Source: Pseudomonadales bacterium
Lineage (GTDB): Bacteria; Pseudomonadota; Gammaproteobacteria; Pseudomonadales; Azotimanducaceae
Direction: 5' to 3'
NCBI GenBank assembly: GCA_022827905.1
Contig: JAJEIQ010000080.1
Span: 1 to 64,000 of the forward strand
DNA: 64,000 nt
Shown: positions 38,150 through 47,046 of the stretch, piece after piece
Numbering within the stretch: the first letter of the stretch is position 1
Layout: every line of letters begins with the position of its first letter
The notes under the pieces: generated by a model
What the model was told of the DNA's origin: nothing
The model's input: the letters and a program-made list of their open reading frames with translations, nothing else
The model's database searches: none
Translations under genes and position numbers: made by a program

Positions 38150-38866
38150 TTGCAGGACAGGTACGTAGGGGACATTGGCGATTTCGTGAAGTTTGCTCTG
38201 TTGAGAGCTGTATTCAAGGGGGCCAAGCTGGGCGTTGCTTGGTATCTGCACCCTGACGAATGCGCATCTAATGACGGTCGCCACACAGACTACTTGAAAC
38301 GATCCTGCGAGTGGAGGTGCTTTGATAAGGACTTGTTCGATGGGCTGAACGAGATCGTGAAGACGGGCAGCCGCAGCGTCGCCGCAGTCCAAGCTTCGTC
38401 GGTGTTGCCCAAGGCGGTGTTTGCTAGCCAGCCCTTGAACATTGGTAGTATGGCGCCTGGCAGCCGTGAGTCTTGGAGGTCAGCTTGGTTCGATAGTGTT
38501 TGTAAGCGCCTTGAGAATTGCTGTGTTGTCTTCGCGGATCCCGACAACGGACTAGTTCTCGACACCAACTTCCAGCCAACTTGGAAAAGGAGCGCTAAGA
38601 GCATTCCCATGCAGGAGATAGAGCGCTTGTCGGAGGGGCGACCGATGGTCGTCTATCATCACAATACCCGCTTCAAGGGAGGGCACAAGGCTGAGATCGC
38701 CAAGTGGCAGGACGAACTGCCTGGAAGGGTCTACGCTTACTATTTTCGGCGCTGGAGTAATCGTACGTTTTTCTTTATGAACAGCGACTGTAGAACGGTG
38801 GATCGTCTTGAGGGCTTCGCCGAACTTTGGAGCAGGCATGGGGAATTGATCAAGCCACGTCCTTAA
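38150..38866 (+). CDS. Unrecognised protein with DRYVGDIGDF start, possible nuclease/methyltransferase-like
   Basis: 238 aa. The TTG at 38150 was chosen because AAAGGAGGT lies 5 nt before it and the product then starts with the conserved-looking QDRYVGDIGDFVKFALLRA; an ATG at 38102 is in frame but without such a site. Other segments: LGVAWYLHPDE with NDGRHTDYL, CVVFADPDNGL (DPxNG-like, as at methyltransferase active sites) and MVVYHHNTRFKGGH. Similar proteins of unknown function exist in scattered bacteria as far as I can recall. It overlaps the convergent thiolase gene end by 17 nt. Confidence 0.65.
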   Translation: MQDRYVGDIGDFVKFALLRAVFKGAKLGVAWYLHPDECASNDGRHTDYLKRSCEWRCFDKDLFDGLNEIVKTGSRSVAAVQASSVLPKAVFASQPLNIGSMAPGSRESWRSAWFDSVCKRLENCCVVFADPDNGLVLDTNFQPTWKRSAKSIPMQEIERLSEGRPMVVYHHNTRFKGGHKAEIAKWQDELPGRVYAYYFRRWSNRTFFFMNSDCRTVDRLEGFAELWSRHGELIKPRP

Positions 38867-40325
38867 GGCTACCGCCGCGTTCCACGCGCACCTTGCGTCC
38901 GCAGAATTCCTCGCTCGCCATTGCTGCCATCAGGTCCGGGTCTTCGGTGTTGACCCAGGTGCGGTTGCCGGCGGGGGTCAGGCAGGCGAGGTGGCCGACC
39001 TTGGCTTCGTCGCCCGCGTACATCAGGGTATAGGATTCGATGGTTGCGTCCCCCGCGTACTCGGCGAGGCAGCGGCGGGCGGGCAGCGCATCGATTTCGG
39101 CTTGGGCGTCGGCCTGCTGGAAATCCGCGGCGGGTGGCTCGCCGCTGTAGAGGCCCATGACGCACTTGTAGAGATTGCCGCCGTTGGCAGTGATCAAGCC
39201 CTTGGCCTGCGGCCTTTCGCGCAGCCGTTCCACCATGCGGGCGATGCTGTGCATGACGTAGTTGTTGAGCGGCCCGCCGCCGAAGGTCAGCCCGCCAGTG
39301 ACCGTCAGCGGGCGCTCTTCGGCAAGTCCCAATTCCTGTGCGGCCACTTGCACGGCGGAGGGGAAGCAACTGTACAGGTCCACGAAGTCCAGATCGCTCG
39401 CCGCCACCCCAGCCAAGTCGAATAGCCTCCGTCCTGTGAAGCGAATGGCGGGGGAAGTATGGAAGTCGTCGCGCACGGAAGCGGAGAAGTGGTCGTAGCC
39501 TCGGGCGCCAGCAAGGGGATAGACCCACTTATCGGGGCTGATGCCCAATCGTCTCGCTTGCGCCACGGAACAGAGGATAAGCGCTGCCGACATGTCCACC
39601 ATCATGTTGGCGTTCATGAACTTGGTGTAGGGAAAGCTGATGCGCCGGTTGGCCGCCGACGGCGTGCGAATTTCCGCAGCCGTCATGGATTGGCGCACCC
39701 AAGCGTGCGGGTTGTCCACCGCCACGGCGTTGAAGCGCGCCCAGAGGTTCGAGACCCGTTGAATATGATCCGTCAGGGTCTCGTCCCGGGCGTGGCGGAT
39801 GGCGTTTTCGTAGATGGGATAGACCTGAATGGCGGTGCGGATGCCCTTGGCCAGCTCGCACTCGTGGTGCTCCGGCTGTTGCGGGTCGCTGATCACCGCG
39901 TCGTACTCGCCCGGCGCTTCGGTGGCCTCAAGGCGAATTCCCGCCTTGCGCGCCTTGCCGGCGCTGTAGCCGTTCTCGGCACCGGTGATCAGGGCCAAGT
40001 CGAGTTCCCCGGCCAGAATCTCCGCTGCCGTGCGGTTGACGACCGCCTGATTCTGATTGCCGCCAAACAGGGTGCCGACCGTCTGGGCCGCGGATGCGCC
40101 AATGCGGTCGGCGACGATACGCGCCGGGTTCCCGTAGCGCCAAAGGCCGCGCACCACCCGCACCGACTGGACCTGGTCCAAGAACCCGCCGCTGCCGGTG
40201 TCGCGCTCAGCCAAGCGCACGGCGCGCAACATCATCTCCAGCGGCTCCAAGGCATCGTCGAGACAATCGATGCGATTGAGGAACTGGCCAACGCCAACGA
40301 TGACCGGCGTGCGTGGATTGATCAT
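38850..40325 (-). CDS. Thiolase-like acetyl-CoA acetyltransferase
   Basis: 491 aa, long thiolase-fold protein of the type found beside acyl-CoA genes in actinobacteria and gammaproteobacteria. TPVIVGVGQFLNR, GGNQNQAVVNRTAAEIL, VDLYSCFPSAVQVAA, TGGLTFGGGPLNNYVMH and TANGGNLYKCVMGLYS are recognisable. The nucleophile Cys expected in the N-terminal half is missing (as in this subfamily generally), and the usual K-H-A of the C-terminal GG-x4-H segment reads K-C-V. It may therefore not be a standard thiolase. A palindrome-bearing region lies upstream. Confidence 0.8.
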   Translation of the reverse strand: MINPRTPVIVGVGQFLNRIDCLDDALEPLEMMLRAVRLAERDTGSGGFLDQVQSVRVVRGLWRYGNPARIVADRIGASAAQTVGTLFGGNQNQAVVNRTAAEILAGELDLALITGAENGYSAGKARKAGIRLEATEAPGEYDAVISDPQQPEHHECELAKGIRTAIQVYPIYENAIRHARDETLTDHIQRVSNLWARFNAVAVDNPHAWVRQSMTAAEIRTPSAANRRISFPYTKFMNANMMVDMSAALILCSVAQARRLGISPDKWVYPLAGARGYDHFSASVRDDFHTSPAIRFTGRRLFDLAGVAASDLDFVDLYSCFPSAVQVAAQELGLAEERPLTVTGGLTFGGGPLNNYVMHSIARMVERLRERPQAKGLITANGGNLYKCVMGLYSGEPPAADFQQADAQAEIDALPARRCLAEYAGDATIESYTLMYAGDEAKVGHLACLTPAGNRTWVNTEDPDLMAAMASEEFCGRKVRVERGGSLKDVA

Positions 40326-40420
40326 TGCAGGGAGCCTACCGCATGAAAACGGGTTTTGATTTGCGAGCGGAACAGTATCGCAGAACCCATGTTTTGCAAT
40401 TCCCCACGAAATTTGTTCAT

Positions 40421-40475
40421 ACCGGTAAGATTCATTACCGGTTTACGGCCTAACTGGAAACAACCGTTACCAGTT
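40421..40475. promoter_or_regulatory. Two palindromic operator-like sites between divergent genes
   Basis: Site 1 (40421-40442): ACCGGTAA and TTACCGGT, perfect 8+8 arms with a 6-bp spacer. Site 2 (40452-40475): AACTGG and CCAGTT, 6+6 arms with a 12-bp spacer. Both lie in the 203-bp gap between the thiolase-like gene and the divergent dehydrogenase, so one regulator may control both. No regulator gene is adjacent. Confidence 0.55.
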
Positions 40476-40528
40476 TGCTGTTCTCCGTCCGCATCTACAA
40501 TCCTGTGCTGCGGAGGAGGGAAACTGCC

Positions 40529-41593
40529 ATGCTCATTCAACATGATCGGCTGACCGCTTTTGTCACCGAAATCTTCATCGCTGCCGGAGCGGAGGCGGCA
40601 GTCGCCCGTGAGGTCGCGGACCACCTCGTGGAGGCCAATCTCAAGGGCCACGACTCCCACGGCGTCGGCATGACGCCGATCTATGTGTACAACATCAACG
40701 GCGGGCGCCTCAAAGCGGGTGCTCACGCCAAGACGATCGTGGACCAGGGCGCGGTGCTGCTCATCGACGGTCAGTTCGGGTTCGGCCAGGTGGTCGGCCG
40801 CGAGGCCACGGACCTGGCCGTGGCGCGGGCGCGGGAGACGGGCGTCGTTTGCGCGGGGGTGCGCAATTGCCACCATCTCGGCCGCATCGGCGCCTATGGG
40901 GAACGCTGCGGGGCGGCGGGCTTGGTTTCCGTTCACTTCGTCAACGTGGTCGGCCATCCGCCCCAAGTTTCGCCCTGGGGCAGCGGTGAGCGGCGCATGA
41001 CCACCAATCCGTTCTGCGCCGTCGTCCCGCAGCCCGGCGGGCCGCCCGTCGTGCTGGACATGGCCACCAGCGCCATTGCCCTGGGCAAGGTGCGGGTGGC
41101 GCACATGAAGGGTGAAGCGGTTGATGAAGGCGTGCTGGTCGATCACGAGGGCCGGCCCACCACGGACCCCGCAGTCATGTACGAGAAACCGTTCGGCGCG
41201 CTTGGCCCCTTCGGCAAGCACAAGGGTTACGGCCTGGCGGTGATGTGCGAGCTGCTCGGCGGGGCGCTGGCCGGCGCTTGGACAGCGCAGCCCGGCAACG
41301 AGCGCAACAACAACGTGGTCAACAACATGCTCATGTTCGTGCTCGACCCGGCCGTCTTCGGTGGCGTCGAAGCCTTTCAGAGCGAGGTTCGGGAGATGGT
41401 CGCCTACCTCAAGTCCGCCGCACCGAGCCCGGGCTTCGACCGGGTGCGGGTGCCGGGAGAACCGGAGCTTGAGAGCGCCGCGAAGCGACGGGTCGATGGG
41501 ATACCGATAGACGGCAACACGTGGCAGGAATTGCTCAAGGCGGCGGCAGCCGCCGGCCTGTTAGAGGGGCGGATCAGCGAACTGACCAGCTAG
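40529..41593 (+). CDS. Ldh2-family malate/lactate/ureidoglycolate dehydrogenase
   Basis: NAD(P)-dependent 2-hydroxyacid dehydrogenase of the non-Rossmann Ldh2/YlbC type, 354 aa. FVTEIFIAAGAEAAVAREVADHL, GHDSHGVGM (catalytic-site His), NPFCAVVPQPGGPPVVLDMATS and GPFGKHKGYGLAVMCELLGG are diagnostic. The ATG at 40529 follows GGAGGAGGG. The substrate within this family (malate, lactate, ureidoglycolate, sulfolactate) is not decidable. Confidence 0.87.
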   Translation: MLIQHDRLTAFVTEIFIAAGAEAAVAREVADHLVEANLKGHDSHGVGMTPIYVYNINGGRLKAGAHAKTIVDQGAVLLIDGQFGFGQVVGREATDLAVARARETGVVCAGVRNCHHLGRIGAYGERCGAAGLVSVHFVNVVGHPPQVSPWGSGERRMTTNPFCAVVPQPGGPPVVLDMATSAIALGKVRVAHMKGEAVDEGVLVDHEGRPTTDPAVMYEKPFGALGPFGKHKGYGLAVMCELLGGALAGAWTAQPGNERNNNVVNNMLMFVLDPAVFGGVEAFQSEVREMVAYLKSAAPSPGFDRVRVPGEPELESAAKRRVDGIPIDGNTWQELLKAAAAAGLLEGRISELTS

Positions 41594-41599
41594 AGCGTG

Positions 41600-42037
41600 C
41601 TACTGCACCTCGCCGCGCACGTAGTGCTCAAGGTGCTCGATGGTGTCGGCCTGCTCGTCGATGATCGCCGAAAACAGGTCGCGCAGGCTGAGCATGCCGG
41701 TAATGACGCCGTTCTCGGACACGGGCAGGTGGCGGATGTGGTGCTTCTTCATCAACGCCACGCACTCATCGATGTGCATCTCCGGGGTGACCGAGACGAC
41801 CTCCGTCGTCATGATCTCCTCGACCTGCGCCTGCTTGGACGACTTGTCCTTCAAAATCACCTTCCGCGTGTAGTCGCGCTCGGAGATGATGCCGGCGGTG
41901 CGGCCCGCATCCACCACCAGCAAGGCGCCAACCTCCTTCTCCGCCATCATGGCGATGGCGTCGTACACCGTATCGGTGGGGGCGACGCTGAAAATGCCGC
42001 CGGTCTTTTGCTTGAGGATGTTCTGCACCAATTGCAT
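41600..42037 (-). CDS. CBS-domain protein
   Basis: 145 aa with two CBS motifs (VAPTDTVYDAIAMMAEKEVGALLVVD at about 18-43 and VTPEMHIDECVALMKKHHIRHLPV at about 81-104) forming one Bateman module that probably senses adenosine nucleotides. The ATG at 42037 has AAGGAGAACGGG upstream; upstream open frame is not coding. Stand-alone proteins of this kind are common in proteobacteria. It converges on the Ldh2 gene. Confidence 0.85.
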   Translation of the reverse strand: MQLVQNILKQKTGGIFSVAPTDTVYDAIAMMAEKEVGALLVVDAGRTAGIISERDYTRKVILKDKSSKQAQVEEIMTTEVVSVTPEMHIDECVALMKKHHIRHLPVSENGVITGMLSLRDLFSAIIDEQADTIEHLEHYVRGEVQ

Positions 42038-42284
42038 CCCGTTCTCCTTTTTTCCTGCCTCAATCGTTGCGTCTGCGCCTGTTTCGCCGGGTTGCCGACG
42101 CCCCCAATCTGCCACGGCGGAACGAGAATTGAAAGCGTGCGGGGGTGCAACGAGGCGCCCCAGTGAGAGTTGACAGACCCGCTGCAAGCGAATACCGTTA
42201 AGAATCTGGCGCAGTTCTAGGTTGTGTTGGGCTGATGCTTGGCGGGCGTGGAATGAAGCGGAATTCACAACGCGACGAGGGAGC

Positions 42285-43343
42285 ATGAACGCAGCGGTGA
42301 CAGGGGAAGGCGCGGCTGATCTCGCCTACCAGCGGGAAATCCTGCCCAAGGTGTCGCGAACCTTCGCCTTGACCATTCCCCAATTGCCCAATCCGCTCTC
42401 CGAGCCGATAGGCAACGCCTATCTCCTGTGCCGCATCGCTGACACCGTCGAAGACGAACCCGCGCTTTCGGCGCAGGACAAACAGGCGTTCCTGACGCGC
42501 TTCATCGAAGTCGTGGAAGGCCGGGCGCCGGCGCCGGACTTCGCGGGCGACCTCGGCCCACTGTTGTCCGCTGCCACCATTGAGGCGGAGCGGGAACTGG
42601 TGGCGAACACCCCCAAGGTCATCCGCGTCACGCATCGTTTTCGCCCGGTTCAACGGGAGGCCCTGGAGCGTTGCGTGCGCATCATGTCATTGGGCATGGC
42701 GGAGTTTCAGCGCAACGCGACGCCGAACGGTCTGAACGACGTGCCGGCGCTCAACCGCTACTGCTACCACGTGGCCGGCGTGGTGGGCGAGACCATCACC
42801 AAGTTGCTGTGCGACTACTCGCCCCGCATCGGCGAGCGGCGGGAGGAGCTGTTCCGCTTGTCCACTTCCTTCGGACAGGGCCTGCAAATGGTCAACATCC
42901 TCAAGGACATGTGGGACGACCGCCGTCGGGGCGTCTGTTGGTTGCCGCGCGACGTCTTCTTAGCCACCGGCTCCGACCTTTCGGCCTTGGCGTCGAAGCG
43001 TTCCAATCCTCAGTTTGTCGCCGGCTTGCTAGGTCTGGTGGGCATGGCCCGCGACCATCTCCTGGCGGCTTTGCGCTTCACGCTGCTGATACCCGCGCGC
43101 GAAACCGGCATTCGCCGATTCCTGCTGTGGGCCTTGGGCATGGCCGTGCTCACATTGCGCCGAATCAATGCGCACCCGGATTTCACCGATGGAGACGAGG
43201 TGAAGATCTCCCGTCAGGAAGTGCGCTCGACGGTTTTGGTCACCAGCGCCTTGGCGCGCTCGGACCAAGCCCTGAAACTGCTCTTCAACGCCGTGACGCG
43301 GGCACTGCCAAGCGAAACCGGCCACCTCGCCGCCAAGGCGTAG
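42285..43343 (+). CDS. Squalene/phytoene synthase family protein
   Basis: Head-to-head prenyl transferase of 352 aa. The two Asp-rich diphosphate-binding motifs are RIADTVEDE (near residue 50) and NILKDMWDDRRRG (near 205); YCYHVAGVVGE lies between. Joining two farnesyl (or geranylgeranyl) diphosphates gives squalene or phytoene. The ATG at 42285 follows GAGGGAG. It starts a run that continues with an MpaB-type oxygenase, an RND permease, a LolA-like protein and a barrel, suggesting that an isoprenoid lipid is made and moved outward. Which product is formed cannot be read. Confidence 0.87.
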   Translation: MNAAVTGEGAADLAYQREILPKVSRTFALTIPQLPNPLSEPIGNAYLLCRIADTVEDEPALSAQDKQAFLTRFIEVVEGRAPAPDFAGDLGPLLSAATIEAERELVANTPKVIRVTHRFRPVQREALERCVRIMSLGMAEFQRNATPNGLNDVPALNRYCYHVAGVVGETITKLLCDYSPRIGERREELFRLSTSFGQGLQMVNILKDMWDDRRRGVCWLPRDVFLATGSDLSALASKRSNPQFVAGLLGLVGMARDHLLAALRFTLLIPARETGIRRFLLWALGMAVLTLRRINAHPDFTDGDEVKISRQEVRSTVLVTSALARSDQALKLLFNAVTRALPSETGHLAAKA

Positions 43344-43581
43344 TGCGCTAGTCGTCGCCGGAAAGGTTGTCGAGTGAGGCAACCGCCCGCGCCCAAAGCG
43401 CAGTGCGCAGGCAGCGTGTCGAAGGTGTCTCCAGCCATGTAATCTGCTACAGTCCCGCACCGTACCCAATTGGGTGGTTGGGAGATGATTGGAATTCCAA
43501 AGCGCTGCTTGGCGCTCTGCGTGGGTTTGTGCCCGCTCGCTGCATCGTGGTCCATGCAGGGATGACTGACGCCGGCTCGGT

Positions 43582-43616
43582 TCGAGGGCGCGAACCGAAG
43601 GTTCGTTCTGCCCTTG
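43582..43616. repeat. Dispersed palindromic repeat, copy 1
   Basis: A 35-bp element with nested inverted repeats: outer GAGGGC / GCCCTT, inner CGAACC / GGTTCG. It matches 49837-49871 almost base for base (two differences). It lies in the 278-bp spacer before the MpaB-like gene; this is why the start at 43622 downstream of it was chosen for that gene. Confidence 0.75.
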
Positions 43617-43621
43617 CTCCA

Positions 43622-44764
43622 ATGCCCTCCGCCTACACGAGCGGTTACGCCAAGGCCCAACTGCAAGACCAAGCCTTGGCCGATAATTACATCACCCACA
43701 CGCTCATCGGCGACCCGGAGCTCGACCCCATTCTGGAGGAGCTGTCCTCGTTGCCCCGCGACGAACTGCACCGATTCATTGCCGCGGGCGTTCACCACGA
43801 AGACAGTTTCAACAAGGCGCCTGAGCCCCTAAGGGACTTTTTCAAGACGCTGGAGGAGCCCCCGGACTGGGTGGACTTCAAGGACTTTCGCCCGGGAATC
43901 TACGTCTTCAACCCCAATTCAGACCTCATGCTTGCCGCGTTCGTGGCAGGGGTGTTGGTTGAGGGCTTTGCGACGCTGATCGCCAAGTCGTTCAACATCA
44001 CCGGCCGCGTGCGGGGCACTCATCGGCGCCTGCGGCAGAACCTTCGCCAAGTGATGGAGATCTTCTATCCCGGCGGCCTGCAAAGAGAGGGTGATGGCTG
44101 GGCGACTTCCGTCCGCGTGCGCTTCGTCCACAGTCAGATCAGGCTCCTGCTGGCCAAGTCGGACGAGTGGGACCACGCCGCCTGGGGCACACCCCTAAGC
44201 GCCGCCAACCTCGGCTTCGCCATTTCCATTTTCTCCCAGCGCCTGCTGCATTACGCCAAGGCCTTGGGCGCCACCTTCACCGAGGAGGAGCGTGCCAGCG
44301 TTCTGGCGATTTGGCGCTACACCGGCTACCTCATGGGCATTCCCGAGTCGATTCTCTACAAGGACGGCGTCGAGGCGGACGCCATCTATCGAGTTGGCTT
44401 CCTATGCGAACCCCCTCCGGATGCCGACTCCGCAGCTATGGCGAATGCGCTTATCGGGGCCGTGCCGGCGGTCGCGGAAATAGACGAAGAGAAGGAGGCG
44501 CAGCGGGTCGTGGGCTTGGCCTACCGCCTGTCCCGCGCGTTGCTGGGCAGGGAGCTTGCGGATGCGTTTCAGTATCCCAAGAGTTGGACCTTCGGTGCGC
44601 TTTGGGCCTTCCGTACGTCGCAGCGGTTGCAACGGCTTTGGAAACGCAGTTCAATCCGCTCGGGGAATTTTGTCCAGCTTCTGACGATGTCAACTTATGA
44701 CGAGGGCGGGCTGAGCTATCGGCTGCCCGACCATGTTCGCCATGACCGATCGAGTGAGTGGTGA
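43622..44764 (+). CDS. DUF2236/MpaB-type oxygenase (rubber-oxygenase-like)
   Basis: 380 aa from the ATG at 43622; longer starts (43562, 43367) would translate through a palindromic repeat and look non-coding. VRVRFVHSQIRLLLAKS and AWGTPLSAANLGFAISIFSQ are typical of the MpaB/latex-clearing-protein catalytic domain, a haem-dependent family that cleaves C=C bonds in isoprenoids. Candidate haem-ligand His in RFVHSQ is present. Given the squalene/phytoene synthase upstream, an isoprenoid substrate is plausible, but this is inference. The end overlaps the RND gene by 7 nt. Confidence 0.75.
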   Translation: MPSAYTSGYAKAQLQDQALADNYITHTLIGDPELDPILEELSSLPRDELHRFIAAGVHHEDSFNKAPEPLRDFFKTLEEPPDWVDFKDFRPGIYVFNPNSDLMLAAFVAGVLVEGFATLIAKSFNITGRVRGTHRRLRQNLRQVMEIFYPGGLQREGDGWATSVRVRFVHSQIRLLLAKSDEWDHAAWGTPLSAANLGFAISIFSQRLLHYAKALGATFTEEERASVLAIWRYTGYLMGIPESILYKDGVEADAIYRVGFLCEPPPDADSAAMANALIGAVPAVAEIDEEKEAQRVVGLAYRLSRALLGRELADAFQYPKSWTFGALWAFRTSQRLQRLWKRSSIRSGNFVQLLTMSTYDEGGLSYRLPDHVRHDRSSEW

Positions 44765-47046
44765 CGTTGATTGAGCGTTACATTGATGGCGTGATCCAGC
44801 GCCGATGGCTGGTCATGGCGTTGGCGACGCTGGCCATGCTGGCCCTGACCGCGGGCGCCCAGTTCATCGGCATCACCAACGACTACCGGGCGCTGTTCGA
44901 CGAGGACAATCCGCAGCTACTCGCGTTCAATGCCTTGGAGGACGAGTACTCCGCATCCAACATGGCGCTGATCGCCATAGCCCCGCGGCAAGGCACCGTG
45001 TTCACCCGTGAAACGCTGGCGGCGATCGAGGAGCTCACCGAAGCCGCTTGGCTCACGCCCTGGTCCATTCGGGTGGATTCGCTCACGAACTACTCCCACA
45101 GCGAGGCGTTCGAGGACGACCTGACGGTCGCGCCGTTGGTCGATGGGGCCGAGTTGTTTGACGATGCCGGTTTGCGCCGCGTTGAGGGGATTGCGCTCGC
45201 TGCGCCCGAGCTGACCGGGCGCTTGGTCTCACCGGACGGGCGGGTGGCTGGCATGTTGATCACCTTCGCCCTGCCCGACAACCCCGATGCCGCCGCCGAC
45301 GAGGTGGATGCGCACCTCAAGGCGCTGCTCGATGAAGCCCGCGAGGCCCACCCGAACCTTGAGTACTACCTGACCGGAGACGTCATCTTCCATCGCGCCA
45401 CGGGCCAGGCCACCGAGGACGACCTGTCCAGGCTCATACCGATCGTGTTCGCCGTCATCGTCGCCGCCAGCGCCATCCTGTTGCGTTCAACGCTCGGCAC
45501 CCTGTCGGTGATCGCGGTTCTCATATTCGTGGTGAACTCGACCATGGGCTTTGCGGGTTGGGTCAGGACCGTCTTCAACGCCGCCAACTCCGGCGTGCCG
45601 ATCATCGTCATGACGGTGGTGGTGGCGCATTCGGTGCACATCGTCACCTCCGTTCTCGAAGGCATGGGCCGCGGCCTCGAGCGGCACGCGGCCATTGCGG
45701 AGTCGCTGCGCAGCAACGCTTGGCCGGTGTTTCTCACCACCGTGACCACGATCATTGGCTTTCTCAGCCTGAACGCCTCGGATTCGCCGCCGTTCCGCGT
45801 GCTCGGCAACTTGGTGGCCATGGGGATGCTGTTCGCCTTCGTGTACTCCATGACCTTGCTGCCGGCCCTGCTTGCGGTGCTGCCCTTGCGGGCGCCCAAG
45901 GCGCGGGCGCAAGGGAGCGATGTGTTCGAGCGCCTGGCCGATGCCGTCGTGCAGCGGCGCGCCCTGTGCTTTTGGTTGTTCTCGCTGGTGGCCGCCGTTT
46001 TGATCATGGGCATTCCGCGGATCGAACTGACCGACAACTGGACGCGGTACTTCGATGAACGCTACCAGTTCCGTCGCGATACGGACTTCGTCATCGAAAA
46101 CCTGACCGGCATGGAAACCCTGGAGTACTCGCTGGAGGCCGAACGCGAAGGGGGCATCACGGAGATCAGCTACCTGCAGGCCGTGGATGCCTTCGCCGAG
46201 TGGTATCGGGAACAGCCGGAGGTGGCGCATGTGCAGGCGTTTCCGGACATCATGAAGCGCTTGAACAAGAACATGCACGGCGACGACGAGGCCTACTACC
46301 GCCTGCCGGAGGATGCCGACCTAGCGGCCCAGTACCTGCTGCTGTACGAGCTGTCGCTGCCCTTCGGGAACGATCTGAACAACCGCATCGACGTCGGCAA
46401 GTCCGCGACCCGCATGACCGTGGTGGTCGGCTACCTGTCGTCCCAGGAGCAGCGCGAGCTCGATGCGCGGGCCCAGGCCTGGCTGCAGGCCAACGCGCCG
46501 GAAATGGCGAGCGAGGCCTCCGGCGTGAGCATCGTTTTCGCCCATCTTTCCGAGCGAAACATCGACAGCATGCTGCGCGGCACGGCCATCGGCATGGCGC
46601 TCATCTCGTTCATCCTGATGTGGGTGTTCAAGAGCGTGCGCTTAGGTTTCGTCAGCTTGGTGCCCAATTTTCTGCCGGCCGTCATGGCCTTTGGCCTGTG
46701 GGGCTACATGGTGGGGCGGGCCGGGCTTCCCGCGTCGGTGTTCACCGCCATGGCCTTCGGCATCATTGTGGACGACACCATCCACTTCCTGAGCCGCTAT
46801 CGCGGCGCCCGCGGGGAGGGCCACAGCGCCGCCGATGCGGTGCGTCACGCTTTCCGCAAGGTCGGCCGGGCGCTGTGGACCACGACGGTGGTGCTGTCGT
46901 TGGGCTTTTTGGTCTTCGCCTCCTCCGGGTTCGAAGTCAGTTGGGCGCTCGGCCTGCTCGTCACCATCACCATCGTCTTCGCCTTGTTGTGCGACTTCCT
47001 GCTTCTTCCGCCCCTGCTGATGGCAATTGATAGGAGAAAGACCTGA
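44758..47046 (+). CDS. RND/MMPL-family transporter
   Basis: 762 aa with about 12 transmembrane segments in two halves, each with a large periplasmic loop. VDDTIHFLSRYRGARGEG after TM10 and NSTMGFAGWV/VVAHSVHIVTSVLEG in the first half are typical of MMPL/HpnN-type RND proteins that move lipids rather than drugs. GTG at 44758 overlaps the oxygenase gene; the stop overlaps the LolA-like gene by 1 nt. With its two downstream neighbours it makes a likely inner-membrane to outer-membrane lipid route. Confidence 0.85.
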   Translation: MVTLIERYIDGVIQRRWLVMALATLAMLALTAGAQFIGITNDYRALFDEDNPQLLAFNALEDEYSASNMALIAIAPRQGTVFTRETLAAIEELTEAAWLTPWSIRVDSLTNYSHSEAFEDDLTVAPLVDGAELFDDAGLRRVEGIALAAPELTGRLVSPDGRVAGMLITFALPDNPDAAADEVDAHLKALLDEAREAHPNLEYYLTGDVIFHRATGQATEDDLSRLIPIVFAVIVAASAILLRSTLGTLSVIAVLIFVVNSTMGFAGWVRTVFNAANSGVPIIVMTVVVAHSVHIVTSVLEGMGRGLERHAAIAESLRSNAWPVFLTTVTTIIGFLSLNASDSPPFRVLGNLVAMGMLFAFVYSMTLLPALLAVLPLRAPKARAQGSDVFERLADAVVQRRALCFWLFSLVAAVLIMGIPRIELTDNWTRYFDERYQFRRDTDFVIENLTGMETLEYSLEAEREGGITEISYLQAVDAFAEWYREQPEVAHVQAFPDIMKRLNKNMHGDDEAYYRLPEDADLAAQYLLLYELSLPFGNDLNNRIDVGKSATRMTVVVGYLSSQEQRELDARAQAWLQANAPEMASEASGVSIVFAHLSERNIDSMLRGTAIGMALISFILMWVFKSVRLGFVSLVPNFLPAVMAFGLWGYMVGRAGLPASVFTAMAFGIIVDDTIHFLSRYRGARGEGHSAADAVRHAFRKVGRALWTTTVVLSLGFLVFASSGFEVSWALGLLVTITIVFALLCDFLLLPPLLMAIDRRKT

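Noticed and set aside
43367..43621. Longer N terminus for the MpaB-like protein
   Set aside because: It would translate through a dispersed palindromic repeat and through sequence without family resemblance.
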